Positions 45,131-54,449 are shown, numbered from the stretch's first letter. The stretch: DNA of 64,000 nucleotides from Nitratiruptor sp. YY08-10 (GCF_016629565.1 NZ_AP023057.1:1178001-1242000), one strand, 5' to 3'. Numbers and translations: made by a program. Notes: a model not told the origin generated them from the letters alone.

Positions 45131-45581
45131 ACGCTTCAAAATTTTGCCGTATCCCTTCATATACGACAATGCCGACACTCACTGCTAAATTCAGACTTCG
45201 TCCCTCTTTTGTCATCGGGATAGTTACTGCATGCTCCCAATGTTTTTCCAAGAGTTCCATCGGTAAACCCTTTGTTTCATTCCCAAAAAAAAGAAAATCT
45301 CCCGGTTGGTATTTGACTTGAAAATAGGGCTTACTACTTTTTGTGGTTGCAAAAAATGCTCTTGAAAGATTACAATTGTGCAATAACTTATCAAGAGAAT
45401 CCCACACCTTCAACTCAAGCTTGTCCCAGTAATCAAGTCCAGCTCTTTTCACTGCTTTTTCGCTAATATCAAACCCAAGGGGTTTGACAAGATGCAAAGT
45501 TGAACCTGTATTGACACAAAGCCTTCCGATATTACCAGTATTGGGTGGAATTTGCGGATGGACAAGAACAATATTGAACAT
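45111..45581 (-). CDS. trmL: tRNA (cytidine/uridine-34-2'-O)-methyltransferase TrmL
   Basis: A 156-aa SPOUT methyltransferase acting on the wobble base of leucine tRNAs in E. coli. NTGNIGRLCVNTGS near residue 14, FGNETKGLP near 100, and IPMTKEGRSLNLAVSVGIVVYE near 128 are the three SpoU motifs forming the knot. Length equals E. coli TrmL. It shares one base with the purU stop region. Confidence 0.93.
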   Translation of the reverse strand: MFNIVLVHPQIPPNTGNIGRLCVNTGSTLHLVKPLGFDISEKAVKRAGLDYWDKLELKVWDSLDKLLHNCNLSRAFFATTKSSKPYFQVKYQPGDFLFFGNETKGLPMELLEKHWEHAVTIPMTKEGRSLNLAVSVGIVVYEGIRQNFEAFTKEMD

Positions 45582-46417
45582 TAAAAAATAACCGTTTTAT
45601 TGGCATAAACAAAGATTCGATCTTCCACAGCCAACTTCAATGCCCTTGCCAAAACAATCTTCTCGATATCACGTCCGGCTTTTCGCATCTCCTGCCAGCT
45701 GAACGTGTGATCGACTGGCAACACATCTTGTGCGATAATCGGCCCTTCATCCAAATTGTCATTGACAAAATGAGCAGTTGCTCCAATAATCTTCACCCCC
45801 CTATCATATGCCTGCTTATATGGATTTGCTCCAATAAACGCAGGTAAGAATGAATGGTGAATATTGATGATTTTATTTTCATACTTTTTGACAAAATCCG
45901 GCGTTAAAATTCGCATATATTTGGCCAAGACAATATAGTCAATATGTTCAAACATCTCCAAAAGAGACAAAATTTTCTCTTCATGTTCGCTTCGAGACAG
46001 ATCCCCATGGGGAACATGAAAATAGTCTATTCCAAACTTTTCTACTAAAGGACGCAAAAGATCATAGTTACTGATGACCGCCACGATATCTATAGGAAGT
46101 TCTCCATCAAAATGTCGGATAAGAATATCTCCCAAAACATGGCTTTCCTTCGTGGCCATCAGAACAACTTTCTTTTTTCTCGGAGTAATGACTCTTACAT
46201 TGGACTCTTCTGGCAAAGCCTCTAGCAAAAGTCGCAACAGCTCTTCTCTTTCAATCTTTCCTTTTACCACACTTCGCATGAAAAATTTATTGTTTTCAAT
46301 ATCCACAAATTCGTCATTTTTTTCAATATTCAAATCATTCTCATAAAAGATTTTTGAGATATGAAAAACAAGTCCCTTTTGATCTTTACAATCGATTAAA
46401 ACGCGATACGTTTTCAT
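45581..46417 (-). CDS. purU: Formyltetrahydrofolate deformylase
   Basis: A 278-aa enzyme releasing formate from 10-formyl-THF. An N-terminal ACT domain (about residues 1-80, DCKDQKGLVFHISKIFYEN) senses effectors. The formyltransferase-fold domain has VAVISNYDLLRPLVEKFGIDYFHVP, then INIHHSFLPAFIGANPYKQAYDRGVKIIGATAHFVNDNLDEGPII near residue 200 with the catalytic Asn-His-Asp set. It overlaps the tRNA nucleotidyltransferase gene by 4 bases. Confidence 0.94.
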   Translation of the reverse strand: MKTYRVLIDCKDQKGLVFHISKIFYENDLNIEKNDEFVDIENNKFFMRSVVKGKIEREELLRLLLEALPEESNVRVITPRKKKVVLMATKESHVLGDILIRHFDGELPIDIVAVISNYDLLRPLVEKFGIDYFHVPHGDLSRSEHEEKILSLLEMFEHIDYIVLAKYMRILTPDFVKKYENKIINIHHSFLPAFIGANPYKQAYDRGVKIIGATAHFVNDNLDEGPIIAQDVLPVDHTFSWQEMRKAGRDIEKIVLARALKLAVEDRIFVYANKTVIF

Positions 46418-47592
46418 TTGGCAAACCTTTGTCTGATTATTTGAAGCGTCCGCTTACGCAGCTCTTTTCCTAGTTCAGCCCCAAAAAAACCTTCTTGCAT
46501 CAACTCTTTTGCCTGCACTGGCTGAAACTTTTCTTCCCAAATACCAAACTTTTTTGCCCGTATTGTAACATCTTGTTTGTAATTCCCAAGCCAGTTTTTG
46601 ATAGGATAGTTGGTGGCAAGTCCTGCAAGGAAACGATCACTGCGATATGTTGGAATAGCTTTTTGCTTTTTAAAAGCTTTATAATATTCTTTCGGTGTTT
46701 GTAAAACCTCTAAAAAGCGAAAAACATTTTTATGAAGTCTCATACTCAAAATATACAAAAATTCAAATTTATATAGATGCTCTTGAAAGTATATTCTGTT
46801 TCTCATCATTTCTTTGGCAATTTGAAAAAAATTTTTTCTTGAAATTCGCAATCCAAACAGTTTTTGATCAATATTCAAGGCAGTAAACGCATAAAGACCA
46901 AAATGTAAGAATGAAGCTTTAAACATCTTTTCAAATTCCCAAAAAATACGCTCATGACTCAGATCATCCAAAGCAATTTCTCGCATCACTTCGCAGCTTC
47001 TTTTCTCAATTTTATATTTAAATCTGGCACTAAACTGCATGGCCCTAAGCACTCGCAAACTATCTTCTTTGAATTTCTCTTCATCGATAATAGAAATACG
47101 CTTGTGCGCTATATCTTCAATCCCACCCCAAAAATCGAGCAGTTCACCAGTAAAGATATTAAGCATCAGCGCATTCATTTTAAAATCTCTTCGAATACTG
47201 GCACTCTTTTCATCTTTGGCCAGTTCCACAGCAAATGCTTTATGGCCTTTGCCAATTTTTGATTCGATTCGAGGCAATGAAAGATCGATATTTTCTTTAT
47301 ATTTATAAACAAAAAAGCTCTTTCCGACCCCTTTTGCACCAAGCTCATGCATCAATGCATCAAACTCTTTTGGTTTGATACCGTATACTTCAATATCAAG
47401 GTCAATTATGTCAATAGGTTGCTTTTCTAAAACGATTCGGATCAAATCTCGAACAGCTCCACCCACCATATAGACGCGAGTTGTTTTTTCTTGGAAAAAG
47501 ATTCTTAGTTTTTGAAGTTCTGATTGTAAATCTTCAGGAAGAAGAGTAAAAAGCTCGGGGTAGTATCCCCGATGTTTAAAGTTCACTTGCAT
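46414..47592 (-). CDS. tRNA nucleotidyltransferase / poly(A) polymerase family (CCA-adding-like)
   Basis: A 392-aa class II nucleotidyltransferase. The head has [12 protein letters not shown] near residue 40, [11 protein letters not shown] (D-x-D) near 60, and [31 protein letters not shown] near 135; the neck has [20 protein letters not shown] near 180. It could add CCA or only C or A. All tRNA genes seen here encode CCA, so its role is probably repair. Start ATG 47592 ([14 protein letters not shown]) lies in the last codons of leuB; TTG 47601 is an alternative. Confidence 0.85.
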   Translation of the reverse strand: MQVNFKHRGYYPELFTLLPEDLQSELQKLRIFFQEKTTRVYMVGGAVRDLIRIVLEKQPIDIIDLDIEVYGIKPKEFDALMHELGAKGVGKSFFVYKYKENIDLSLPRIESKIGKGHKAFAVELAKDEKSASIRRDFKMNALMLNIFTGELLDFWGGIEDIAHKRISIIDEEKFKEDSLRVLRAMQFSARFKYKIEKRSCEVMREIALDDLSHERIFWEFEKMFKASFLHFGLYAFTALNIDQKLFGLRISRKNFFQIAKEMMRNRIYFQEHLYKFEFLYILSMRLHKNVFRFLEVLQTPKEYYKAFKKQKAIPTYRSDRFLAGLATNYPIKNWLGNYKQDVTIRAKKFGIWEEKFQPVQAKELMQEGFFGAELGKELRKRTLQIIRQRFAK

Positions 47593-48646
47593 ATTGAGCA
47601 ATAAGTGAACCCATCTCGCTGGTTGTGATTACCTCTTTGGCATCAAATGAGGCAATATCTTTTGTTCTATATCCCTCTTTTAAAACCTTTTTGATAGCAT
47701 TTTCTATGCGATTGGCAGCATCTATCTCCCCAAACTGATACCTTAGCATCATCGCTGCACTGGCAATCGTAGCAATCGGATTTGCTATGCCTTGTCCTGC
47801 GATATCCGGTGCACTTCCGTGAATAGGCTCATAAAGCCCATACTGTTCACCTATACTTGCACTTGGAAGCAGTCCGATAGAACCGCTGAGCATACTCGCT
47901 TCATCGCTCAAAATATCTCCAAAGATATTACCGGTCAAAATAACATCAAACTGCTTTGGATCTCGAATGAGCTGCATTGCTGCATTGTCCACATACATAT
48001 GTTCAACAACGACTTCTGGATACTCTTTTGCTACTTCATTCACTGTATCTCTCCAAAGCTGACTTACTTCAAGCACATTTGCTTTATCAACAGAAGTCAC
48101 CTTCTTTTTTCGTTTCATTGCAATTTCAAAGGCTTTTTTAGCAATTCTTTTTACCTCTGCTTTCGTATAGACCATCGTGTTGTAGGCTCGATCTTCTTCA
48201 AGGGCTCTTGGCTGGCCAAAATAGATTCCGCCAATTAGTTCACGAACAACCATAAGATCGGTGCCTTTTATCACTTCTGGTTTTAAAGTTGATGCGTTTA
48301 CCAGTTCATCATATACCGTTACAGGTCGTAAGTTTGCAAACACTTCCAAGGCTTTTCGAAGTTTGAGTAGTCCAGTTTCTGGGCGCTTATCTCTTGGCAA
48401 TTCATCCCATTTTGGTCCTCCAATTGCGCCAAAAAGCACTGCATCGCACGATTTTGCTATCTCTATAGTTTCCGTTGGAATAGGTTCTCCTGTTACATCG
48501 ATAGCAGCACCACCAAGAAGAGCCTCTTTATACGTGATCTCAAACCCCTCTTTCACACTGACAGCATCTAAAACTTTCACCGCTTCATCGATGATTTCTG
48601 GTCCAATTCCGTCCCCTTTAATAAGGGCTACTTTGTATTTTCTCAT
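47576..48646 (-). CDS. leuB: 3-isopropylmalate dehydrogenase
   Basis: A 356-aa NAD-dependent decarboxylating dehydrogenase of leucine synthesis. [24 protein letters not shown] starts the protein; [17 protein letters not shown] holds substrate arginines near residue 95; [28 protein letters not shown]-type metal site ([13 protein letters not shown]) is near residue 240; and [19 protein letters not shown] near 275. Start ATG 48646 overlaps the leuD stop by 4 bases; the frame open to 48697 is inside leuD. Confidence 0.96.
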   Translation of the reverse strand: MRKYKVALIKGDGIGPEIIDEAVKVLDAVSVKEGFEITYKEALLGGAAIDVTGEPIPTETIEIAKSCDAVLFGAIGGPKWDELPRDKRPETGLLKLRKALEVFANLRPVTVYDELVNASTLKPEVIKGTDLMVVRELIGGIYFGQPRALEEDRAYNTMVYTKAEVKRIAKKAFEIAMKRKKKVTSVDKANVLEVSQLWRDTVNEVAKEYPEVVVEHMYVDNAAMQLIRDPKQFDVILTGNIFGDILSDEASMLSGSIGLLPSASIGEQYGLYEPIHGSAPDIAGQGIANPIATIASAAMMLRYQFGEIDAANRIENAIKKVLKEGYRTKDIASFDAKEVITTSEMGSLIAQYASEL

Positions 48647-49146
48647 TTGTTTTCCTCCAAAATTTGCGCTTTGGCATAATTCATGAGTCCTCCACAAGCC
48701 AAAAGCTCTTGCATAAACGGAGGAATGGGAGCAAATTTATACTCAACATGTTTATTGAGATCTTTAATCACACCTTTCTCCATGTCGATAGAGATAAGAT
48801 CCCCTTCATTGATTTTATCCGTCTCACTTAGCTCAAATATTGGTAGCCCCATATTGAATGCATTTCGATAAAAGATTCGTGCAAAACTTTTTGCGACCAC
48901 AGCTGCGACACCCGCGGCTTTCAGTGCGATAGGAGCGTGCTCTCGACTACTTCCGCATCCAAAGTTTTCTCCTGCGACAATAATATCTCCAGGTTGTAAC
49001 TTCTTCACAAAATCTGGATCCGCATCCTCCATCACATGTTTTGCAAGCTCGTGAGGATCTGATGTATTAAGGTAGCGTGCAGCAATTATCAGGTCGGTGT
49101 CGATATTGTCTCCAAACTTCCAGACCTTTCCGGTAATCATATTCAT
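48643..49146 (-). CDS. leuD: 3-isopropylmalate dehydratase small subunit
   Basis: A 167-aa subunit of isopropylmalate isomerase. Swivel-domain marks: [17 protein letters not shown] near residue 10, and [43 protein letters not shown] near residue 55-100. Start ATG 49146 follows GAGGAG. The iron-sulfur large subunit leuC is not in the window, so leuCD are split here or leuC lies elsewhere. A minus-strand GATAAAAT at 49173-49180 is a likely -10. Confidence 0.96.
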   Translation of the reverse strand: MNMITGKVWKFGDNIDTDLIIAARYLNTSDPHELAKHVMEDADPDFVKKLQPGDIIVAGENFGCGSSREHAPIALKAAGVAAVVAKSFARIFYRNAFNMGLPIFELSETDKINEGDLISIDMEKGVIKDLNKHVEYKFAPIPPFMQELLACGGLMNYAKAQILEENK

Positions 49147-49172
49147 CAAAGCTCCTCAATAAATTTTTGCTG

Positions 49173-49180
49173 ATTTTATC
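49173..49180 (-). promoter_or_regulatory. -10 element (GATAAAAT) for leuD-leuB run
   Basis: On the minus strand GATAAAAT follows a T run, 27 bases upstream of leuD ATG. It sits in the AT-rich 178-bp divergent gap before the chemoreceptor gene, which otherwise shows only A/T tracts and a plus-strand TACAAT at 49266-49271. Confidence 0.5.
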
Positions 49181-49324
49181 AAAAAAGATTTCCAAAAAGC
49201 AAAAAGCATACAAATCAAATATCATATTTATAAAAAAAAATTGAATAAAATATTCTAATTTATGTTACAATAGTCCAAAATTAATAAAACAAATTATTTA
49301 TTATTTAATGTAAAAGGTGCCGGA

Positions 49325-50470
49325 ATGTTACGATCTTTGTTTCTGCGCATGCGTCTTGTACATTGGATTGGAATTGCGTTGCTGATTACCAATGCTCTTT
49401 TTTTCACACCTAATATAATCGGTAAAATTATACAATTTCTCATTGCTTTCGTTATTTTACTCCATGATTTAGATGAGAAATTCAACGGAGTTGAGCCTGC
49501 TAAAAAAATGATAACTTTTTTGTCTGAACTCAAACTTGGATCCACTCTCAATTTCTCACTCCCCTTTTCCCTTGAATTCGACCAGATGAAAAATTTAATC
49601 AATAATTTTGTTCAAAAACTCTCCAAACTTCTTGACATTGAGACGATTGTCAAAAAAAGTGAAGACCTAACGTTAAAGATAGAAAATCTTGTTCAATCAG
49701 TCGAAACTAATACAACCTCTATGGAAGAGAACTTTACAAAAATGACTGAAAAAATCAAATTTACTAAAAAAGAAAGTGACAACAATTTGGAATTTTCCAA
49801 ACAGATTCAAACTACTCTTGATCATTCCATCGACAATATCCTTACCACAAAGGAGAGTTTAGAAAATCTCAACGAAAAAATTGACAAATCAAGCAAAAAA
49901 CAGCTTAATGCCAGTCATAAACTCGAATCTTTATCCAAACAAACTAATGAAATCAAAGAAGTTTTAAAAATAATAGCTGATATTGCCGATCATACAAATC
50001 TTCTTGCACTCAATGCTTCCATTGAAGCAGCCCGAGTAGGTGAGCAAGGCAAAGGATTTGCCGTGGTTGCAGATGAAGTCAGAAAATTAGCTGAACATAC
50101 CCAAAAGAATTTGGAAGATATCAACAGAACAATCAATTCCATCGTTCAATCTATTTTCAGTACAACAAAAGAGATTGAAGCTATCGCGAATGACTCGATT
50201 AATATTGTTCAAACTTCCAAAGTTGTAGAAGAACACCTTGATAACCTTGAAAAGAGTATTGCAACTATAGTATCTATGAGTGCCAATGATATCCAAAATT
50301 CTGAACTTATAGAAAAAACGCTTGACGAAATAACACAAATTTCAACAACAATCAAGGAAGAAATGAAAATGAACACAGAGTCTTTCTATCAAATGTTGAA
50401 CTATTTTCAAGATCTCAATGGCGATATTCATCAAATTAAAAACAATCTGTTGCAAATCAAAGCTAAATAG
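49325..50470 (+). CDS. Methyl-accepting chemotaxis protein without periplasmic sensor domain
   Basis: A 381-aa chemoreceptor. The N-terminus has one hydrophobic hairpin (about residues 14-46) with only a few residues between its two helices, so there is no external ligand domain. No HAMP domain is obvious. The rest is coiled coil with the conserved tip [44 protein letters not shown]-like segment split around residue 220-260 ([30 protein letters not shown]). It should sense something within the membrane or cytoplasm and signal to CheA/CheW. Start ATG is preceded by AAAAGG. Confidence 0.88.
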   Translation: MLRSLFLRMRLVHWIGIALLITNALFFTPNIIGKIIQFLIAFVILLHDLDEKFNGVEPAKKMITFLSELKLGSTLNFSLPFSLEFDQMKNLINNFVQKLSKLLDIETIVKKSEDLTLKIENLVQSVETNTTSMEENFTKMTEKIKFTKKESDNNLEFSKQIQTTLDHSIDNILTTKESLENLNEKIDKSSKKQLNASHKLESLSKQTNEIKEVLKIIADIADHTNLLALNASIEAARVGEQGKGFAVVADEVRKLAEHTQKNLEDINRTINSIVQSIFSTTKEIEAIANDSINIVQTSKVVEEHLDNLEKSIATIVSMSANDIQNSELIEKTLDEITQISTTIKEEMKMNTESFYQMLNYFQDLNGDIHQIKNNLLQIKAK

Positions 50471-50481
50471 CTGGTCAAATC

Positions 50482-50510
50482 TTGACAATTTTTAAGTTGC
50501 ATATTATAAT
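50482..50510 (+). promoter_or_regulatory. Consensus sigma-70 promoter of the tRNA-Gln/tRNA-fMet unit
   Basis: TTGACA at 50482-50487 and TATAAT at 50505-50510 are both perfect, with the optimal 17-bp spacer. The first tRNA begins 16 bases after the -10 box. Confidence 0.85.
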
Positions 50511-50525
50511 TTCGCCTGAATTTAT

Positions 50526-50600
50526 TGGGGTGTCGCCAAGCGGTAAGGCAGCGGGTTTTGGTCCCGCCATTCGGGGGTTCGAATCCTCCCACCCCAGCCA
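50526..50600 (+). tRNA. tRNA-Gln (TTG)
   Basis: A 75-nt cloverleaf with encoded CCA. Acceptor TGGGGTG pairs with CACCCCA; anticodon stem GCGGG/CCCGC holds loop TTTTGGT with anticodon TTG at 50558-50560; T arm GGGGG-TTCGAAT-CCTCC. The first pair is T-A, as in most bacterial tRNA-Gln. Confidence 0.95.
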
Positions 50601-50607
50601 CTTCTGT

Positions 50608-50684
<77 letters not shown>

Positions 50685-50690
50685 AATCCC

Positions 50691-50982
50691 CTAACAATCT
50701 TTATTTATTCGATCATATTCATCATGAGTGAGTATGTGACGCAATTCATATATTTCTTCAATAACAGTAAGTAAAATCCGATATTGCGTATTTAATACTC
50801 TTACTGAATATCGATATTTATCTTTTTTGCAATTTTTTATAATGAAGCCTATAATCCGTTGGATCATTTTGTAAAATTGATAAAGTTTCTTCTATGAGTT
50901 TTTTTAATTGGGGATTTTTTTGAATAAGCTTTTTATAATCTCTTTTATATCTGGTGGAAAAAAGAAATTTTAAATTAAACAG
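50691..50982 (-). pseudogene. ParE/RelE-family toxin, frameshifted
   Basis: Read across one frameshift, the minus strand encodes a RelE/ParE-like toxin of about 96 residues: STRYKRDYKKLIQKNPQLKK, then DPTDYRLHYKKLQ, then KYRYSVRVLNTQYRILLTVI, ending ELRHILTHDEYDRINKDC. The shift falls at a run of six A (minus, 50828-50823), where one A fewer restores the frame. There is also no ATG, GTG or TTG at its head; CTG at 50982, inside the end of the upstream gene, is the only plausible start. It is therefore probably inactive. The upstream 143-aa gene may be its old antitoxin partner. Confidence 0.7.
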
Positions 50983-51406
50983 CCTTTTTCAATGTAAATA
51001 TATCTCTATATGACTCTAAAGTACTGATTCTATCATCGATTTGTAGTGTAAGAGTATATAAGTCATCCACAATATCATAGAGTCTTTTGAAATATTTATC
51101 TATGCTCTTTTTATTTTCCAAATATTTTAAAAGATTAAACAAGTTTTCTTTTGAAGTATCAATATACGAATAAAACTCTTCTAAATTTACATCATCTATA
51201 ATTGAAAAATCCTCTTTTGCTATATAATCATCCAAATTATTTAGTATTTTTTGCATATCGTTTTTATTATTGATTAATTGAAAAATCAACGAATCCATTA
51301 TCTTTTCATATACAACTTTTTTCGTTTGAAAATATGAATCTTTTAATGCATCTAAGACATTTAAATACAGATCAGTAAAATTTGATGGAAAATAGATAAC
51401 ACTCAT
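50975..51406 (-). CDS. Hypothetical 143-aa protein of the tRNA-fMet islet
   Basis: An intact gene with its own extended -10 (TGATATAAT, 51436-51444 region) and a good ribosome site (AGGAG) before ATG 51406. The protein is acidic, rich in I, L, N, D and K, and predicted all-helical, with heptad-like stretches (DALKDSYFQTKKVVYEKIM, NLFNLLKYLENKKS, RLYDIVDDLYTLTL). I do not recognise a family. Its C-terminal codons overlap the head of the broken toxin frame, so it could be an antitoxin or a remnant companion. Its low GC stands out even in this AT-rich window. Confidence 0.6.
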   Translation of the reverse strand: MSVIYFPSNFTDLYLNVLDALKDSYFQTKKVVYEKIMDSLIFQLINNKNDMQKILNNLDDYIAKEDFSIIDDVNLEEFYSYIDTSKENLFNLLKYLENKKSIDKYFKRLYDIVDDLYTLTLQIDDRISTLESYRDIFTLKKAV

Positions 51407-51435
51407 AACAAACTCCTATAAAATACTTTACTTAG

Positions 51436-51441
51436 ATTATA
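51436..51441 (-). promoter_or_regulatory. -10 element (TGATATAAT) of the islet gene
   Basis: Minus-strand TATAAT with the TG extension, 30 bases upstream of ATG 51406. Confidence 0.6.
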
Positions 51442-51507
51442 TCACATAAGGTCTATATATTTATTTCTCTTATAATATTATCCAGGAATCCTATGCTAGA
51501 AAATCAG

Positions 51508-51535
51508 AGGTTCAAATCCTGCCTCCGCAACCAAA
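51508..51535 (+). repeat. 28-bp direct repeat, right copy (tRNA-fMet 3' end duplicate)
   Basis: Exact copy of 50659-50686 at a distance of 849 bp, followed by ATCCCC where the left copy has TCCCC. No tRNA 5' half precedes it, so it is not a functional tRNA. Confidence 0.88.
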
Positions 51536-51632
51536 ATCCCCACAATTTTGCCACAATTCATCCTTTTCGATTAAACTTTCTTCAAATTTCATTATGATAC
51601 AATCTTTGCAAAACACCATATAAGGATAAAGC

Positions 51633-52466
51633 ATGGGACCAGTCGAACTGCTCAACTCGATAAAACTTCCTTTTGAAATACCACTGTTGTTGCACCCACC
51701 GATCGTGCATTTTGCCATAGCAATCCCGGTTATTGTATTGCTGCTTGAAATCGCAAATCTCATTGTCAAACGAAAATGCGTAGGTGTGATTTCATCTTTA
51801 CTTCTGTTATTGGCAACGCTCATCTATTTTGCAGCCTTTTTTACGGGAAAAACAGACGGATCAGAAGCGTATGCCTTGCTTTCGCACGATGGACAAGCTG
51901 AACTCAAAGAGCATAAACTTCTGGGACTTTATCTGGTATACGGAATTTCTTTACTTTTTATCCTAAAATTGATCATTGCTGCCATTAACAACAAAATCGC
52001 CAAAATTGTCTTCACGCTTCTTGTCGCGATATTTGTAGGTTTTGCTTTGAAACAGGGAAAAGATGGCGGTGAGCTTGTTTACAAATATGGCGCAAATGTT
52101 CAAGCTGTCAGTACTATGGATGACAAGATCATGGAACTTGAAGATGAGCTTGATAGCTGTAAAAGTGAGCTCAAAAAAGCCAAAGAGACAAAACCCGCTC
52201 CTGCACAGTCAACAACAACTGTACCAAAAGCTGAAGAAAATGCACCTGAACAAACTGAACCGGTAGAACAAAAGGAGACAGCATCGACTCCTGCAGAACC
52301 AAAGGCAGCAGCACCGGCACCAACAACGCAAAGTGAACCCTCAACAATTGAAGAAAAAGCGCAAGAGGCACTCAAACAGATCAAAGGTGAGATCGAAAAA
52401 ACAACTGAAGAAAACAGTACAGAGAATGCACAAGAAAATAACACAACTGAGCATGAGGGACATTGA
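51633..52466 (+). CDS. DUF2231-type membrane protein with long Pro/Ala/Glu-rich tail
   Basis: A 277-aa protein. The first 150 residues have four membrane helices and the DUF2231 pattern: LLLHPPIVHFAIAIPVIVLLLEI at residues 18-40 (conserved HPP-x-x-H-F), AAFFTGKTDGSEAYALL, and GQAELKEHKLLGLY with a second conserved His. These histidines suggest a heme or metal site. After a short coiled coil (MELEDELDSCKSELKKAKE) comes a low-complexity tail of about 85 residues rich in P, A, E, T and Q, ending HEGH. The tail is unusual for the family. TATGATACAAT at 51593-51603 is a likely -10, and AAGGAT precedes the ATG. Confidence 0.75.
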   Translation: MGPVELLNSIKLPFEIPLLLHPPIVHFAIAIPVIVLLLEIANLIVKRKCVGVISSLLLLLATLIYFAAFFTGKTDGSEAYALLSHDGQAELKEHKLLGLYLVYGISLLFILKLIIAAINNKIAKIVFTLLVAIFVGFALKQGKDGGELVYKYGANVQAVSTMDDKIMELEDELDSCKSELKKAKETKPAPAQSTTTVPKAEENAPEQTEPVEQKETASTPAEPKAAAPAPTTQSEPSTIEEKAQEALKQIKGEIEKTTEENSTENAQENNTTEHEGH

Positions 52467-52475
52467 TCCCTCTTG

Positions 52476-53570
52476 TTAAAAACTTCGTATCACTTCTTTA
52501 AAAACAAGATACAGCTTTTCTACTTCTTCTTTTGAAGTTCTCTCATTTGGCGCATGGATCGTATCGTTTTTCACACCAAACTCAATCGTTTTTACACCAT
52601 ATTCAGCGAAAAATCTTGCATCGCTTGTCCCGCCGGCAGTAGAGTGTTTTGGAGTTAATCCGGTTACTTTTTTGATCGCCTGATCGATCACTTGTACTAC
52701 TTTTGAATGGGGATCAGTTAAAAACGGTTTTGCACTTTGACTGAGCTTCAATGTGTAATTCATCCCGTCAAAATATCGATGCACAAAACGTTCCACGTCT
52801 TGCATCGTTATTTTTGTATTGTTTCGTACATTGAACATCATCTTCAGTCTGCCGGGTGTCACGTTTGTCACTTCCATCCCGGCTCTGATATCGGTAATGA
52901 CAAATTTGCTTGGCGCAAAATACTCATCGCCACTGTCAAGATCAACCCCAGCCATTTTTGGTAAAACTTGAGCCACTTTGTGGATTGGATTGACCGCTTT
53001 TTCAGGGTAAGCTGCATGACCTTGCTTTCCTATCTTTTCTATCACTCCATTGATCGAACCTCTACGTCCAATCTTTATCGCATCACCAAAACGTTCCTCA
53101 CATGTTGGCTCAGCGACGATTGTATATTCAGGAATCATTTGCATTCGATCAAGCTCTTCCAAAGCATATTTCGTACCCCACTTCGCCTCACCCTCTTCAT
53201 CACTTGTTAACAGCAACGAAAGGGTACCATGAAACGCCGTTGCCTCTTTGACTGCCTGTACAAAAGCGGCAACACCACTTTTCATATCCTGCGCGCCTCG
53301 TGCATAGATAAAACCATCTTTTTCTAACGGTTCAAATGGATCACTCTCCCAACCATCCCCTGGCGGAACCACATCTACGTGGCCTGCAAAACAGAGATGC
53401 TCCCCTTCGCCAAACTTTTTGTATAAAAAGAGATTTTTCACGCCATGTTTATTGAACCACAAAGCATGAAAGTCTGAAAGATATTCTCTAATAAACTCTA
53501 GACTCCCAGCATCATCAGGAGTGATGCTGGGAAAAGAGAGCAGCTTTTTAAATAGCTCAATGACTTCCAT
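52476..53570 (-). CDS. dapE: Succinyl-diaminopimelate desuccinylase
   Basis: A 364-aa M20 metallopeptidase that frees L,L-diaminopimelate for lysine and peptidoglycan. Metal site: CFAGHVDVVPPGD near residue 67, RGAQDMKSG near 100, TSDEEGEAKWGT with catalytic Glu near 130, and the final His near GVKNDTIHAPNE at 340. ATG is inside the esterase gene (14-base overlap). It lies tail to tail with the DUF2231 gene. Confidence 0.95.
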   Translation of the reverse strand: MEVIELFKKLLSFPSITPDDAGSLEFIREYLSDFHALWFNKHGVKNLFLYKKFGEGEHLCFAGHVDVVPPGDGWESDPFEPLEKDGFIYARGAQDMKSGVAAFVQAVKEATAFHGTLSLLLTSDEEGEAKWGTKYALEELDRMQMIPEYTIVAEPTCEERFGDAIKIGRRGSINGVIEKIGKQGHAAYPEKAVNPIHKVAQVLPKMAGVDLDSGDEYFAPSKFVITDIRAGMEVTNVTPGRLKMMFNVRNNTKITMQDVERFVHRYFDGMNYTLKLSQSAKPFLTDPHSKVVQVIDQAIKKVTGLTPKHSTAGGTSDARFFAEYGVKTIEFGVKNDTIHAPNERTSKEEVEKLYLVFKEVIRSF

Positions 53571-54108
53571 TTCCCTCCCTAAATCGTTTTATCATACATA
53601 AATAATCTTCTATATTTTCAAAACGGTGGTTGCCTCCATATTCTACTATTCGACGCTGATTTGCATATTTTTTTAACGCAACACGATAATCCAACACCTC
53701 ATCACCCGTTTGCAGTAAAACCAAAAAGAGGTGCTTTTTGAGATTATTCGTATCGTAGTTGAAAAGCTCTTTTATATACTCCTCTTTCCATTCAAACATA
53801 TCTTCATCGCAAAATCGCTCCTGCCATCCAATGTATGGCTTTAATGTCTCAAAAGGTCTCGTTGATGGATTGATCAAAACCGCTTTGATGACATACTTTT
53901 GTGCTAGATATGTAGCGTAGTATCCTCCTAAGGAAGATCCTACTAAAAGATCCACTTCATTTGATTGGATAATTTTTTCAAGGTTATGTATCGCTTTGGA
54001 TGGCGATGGAGGAAGATCTGGCGCCAACACATCACCAAAATAGCTTTGTAAGCCCCTTGATTTATTTCCCCAACCGCAACTTTTGAATCCGTGTATATAC
54101 AAAATCAT
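53557..54108 (-). CDS. YqiA-type small esterase (alpha/beta hydrolase)
   Basis: A 183-aa alpha/beta hydrolase. MILYIHGFKSCGWGNKS at the start gives the oxyanion region; the nucleophile elbow is LVGSSLGGYYATYLAQ near residue 59; the Asp is in LLQTGDEVLDY near 135 and the His in GGNHRFEN near 160. E. coli YqiA has esterase activity on short acyl chains; the natural substrate is unknown. ATG 54108 shares its A with the lipoprotein stop. Confidence 0.82.
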   Translation of the reverse strand: MILYIHGFKSCGWGNKSRGLQSYFGDVLAPDLPPSPSKAIHNLEKIIQSNEVDLLVGSSLGGYYATYLAQKYVIKAVLINPSTRPFETLKPYIGWQERFCDEDMFEWKEEYIKELFNYDTNNLKKHLFLVLLQTGDEVLDYRVALKKYANQRRIVEYGGNHRFENIEDYLCMIKRFREGNGSH

Positions 54109-54449
54109 CAAGGATGCTCATAAAAAAGGTATTGAGTGGAGTAGTCGCTAAATTCAAAATAGATCTTTTTGCGTTTCTCCTCTTTTTGCAAAATCCCATC
54201 TAAATTTGCATCAAGATAACCGTAGCCATATCGGTAAGGTCTTGGACGACTGTCGTCTGTTCCATAGGCAGTGGAGATTTTATCGATATGCATAATTCTT
54301 TTTACCACTTTCCCCCCGCTGTATATCTCAAGTACCCCATTTGTTCCCGTCCAGTTGACGATAGCGCGTCCGAGCTTGTTTTGCGTCTCCTGAGTACAGC
54401 CGGTCAAGAAAAATGCTATAATTGGCACCAAGAGCAAGAGCTTTTTCAT
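54108..54449 (-). CDS. Small lipoprotein with an EF-hand-type loop
   Basis: A 113-aa lipoprotein: MKKLLLLVPIIAFFLTGC ends with the lipobox Cys at 18. Near residue 80 is DANLDGILQKEE, a 12-residue loop with D, N, D, G and E at EF-hand positions 1, 3, 5, 6 and 12. That predicts calcium binding in the periplasm. I do not recognise the rest. It is the first gene of a minus operon with the esterase and dapE; TATAAT lies 21 bases upstream. Confidence 0.7.
   Translation of the reverse strand: MKKLLLLVPIIAFFLTGCTQETQNKLGRAIVNWTGTNGVLEIYSGGKVVKRIMHIDKISTAYGTDDSRPRPYRYGYGYLDANLDGILQKEEKRKKIYFEFSDYSTQYLFYEHP

Noticed and set aside
51500-51535. Second tRNA-fMet
   Set aside because: Only the T arm and acceptor 3' strand are present; the upstream bases cannot form the rest of a cloverleaf.
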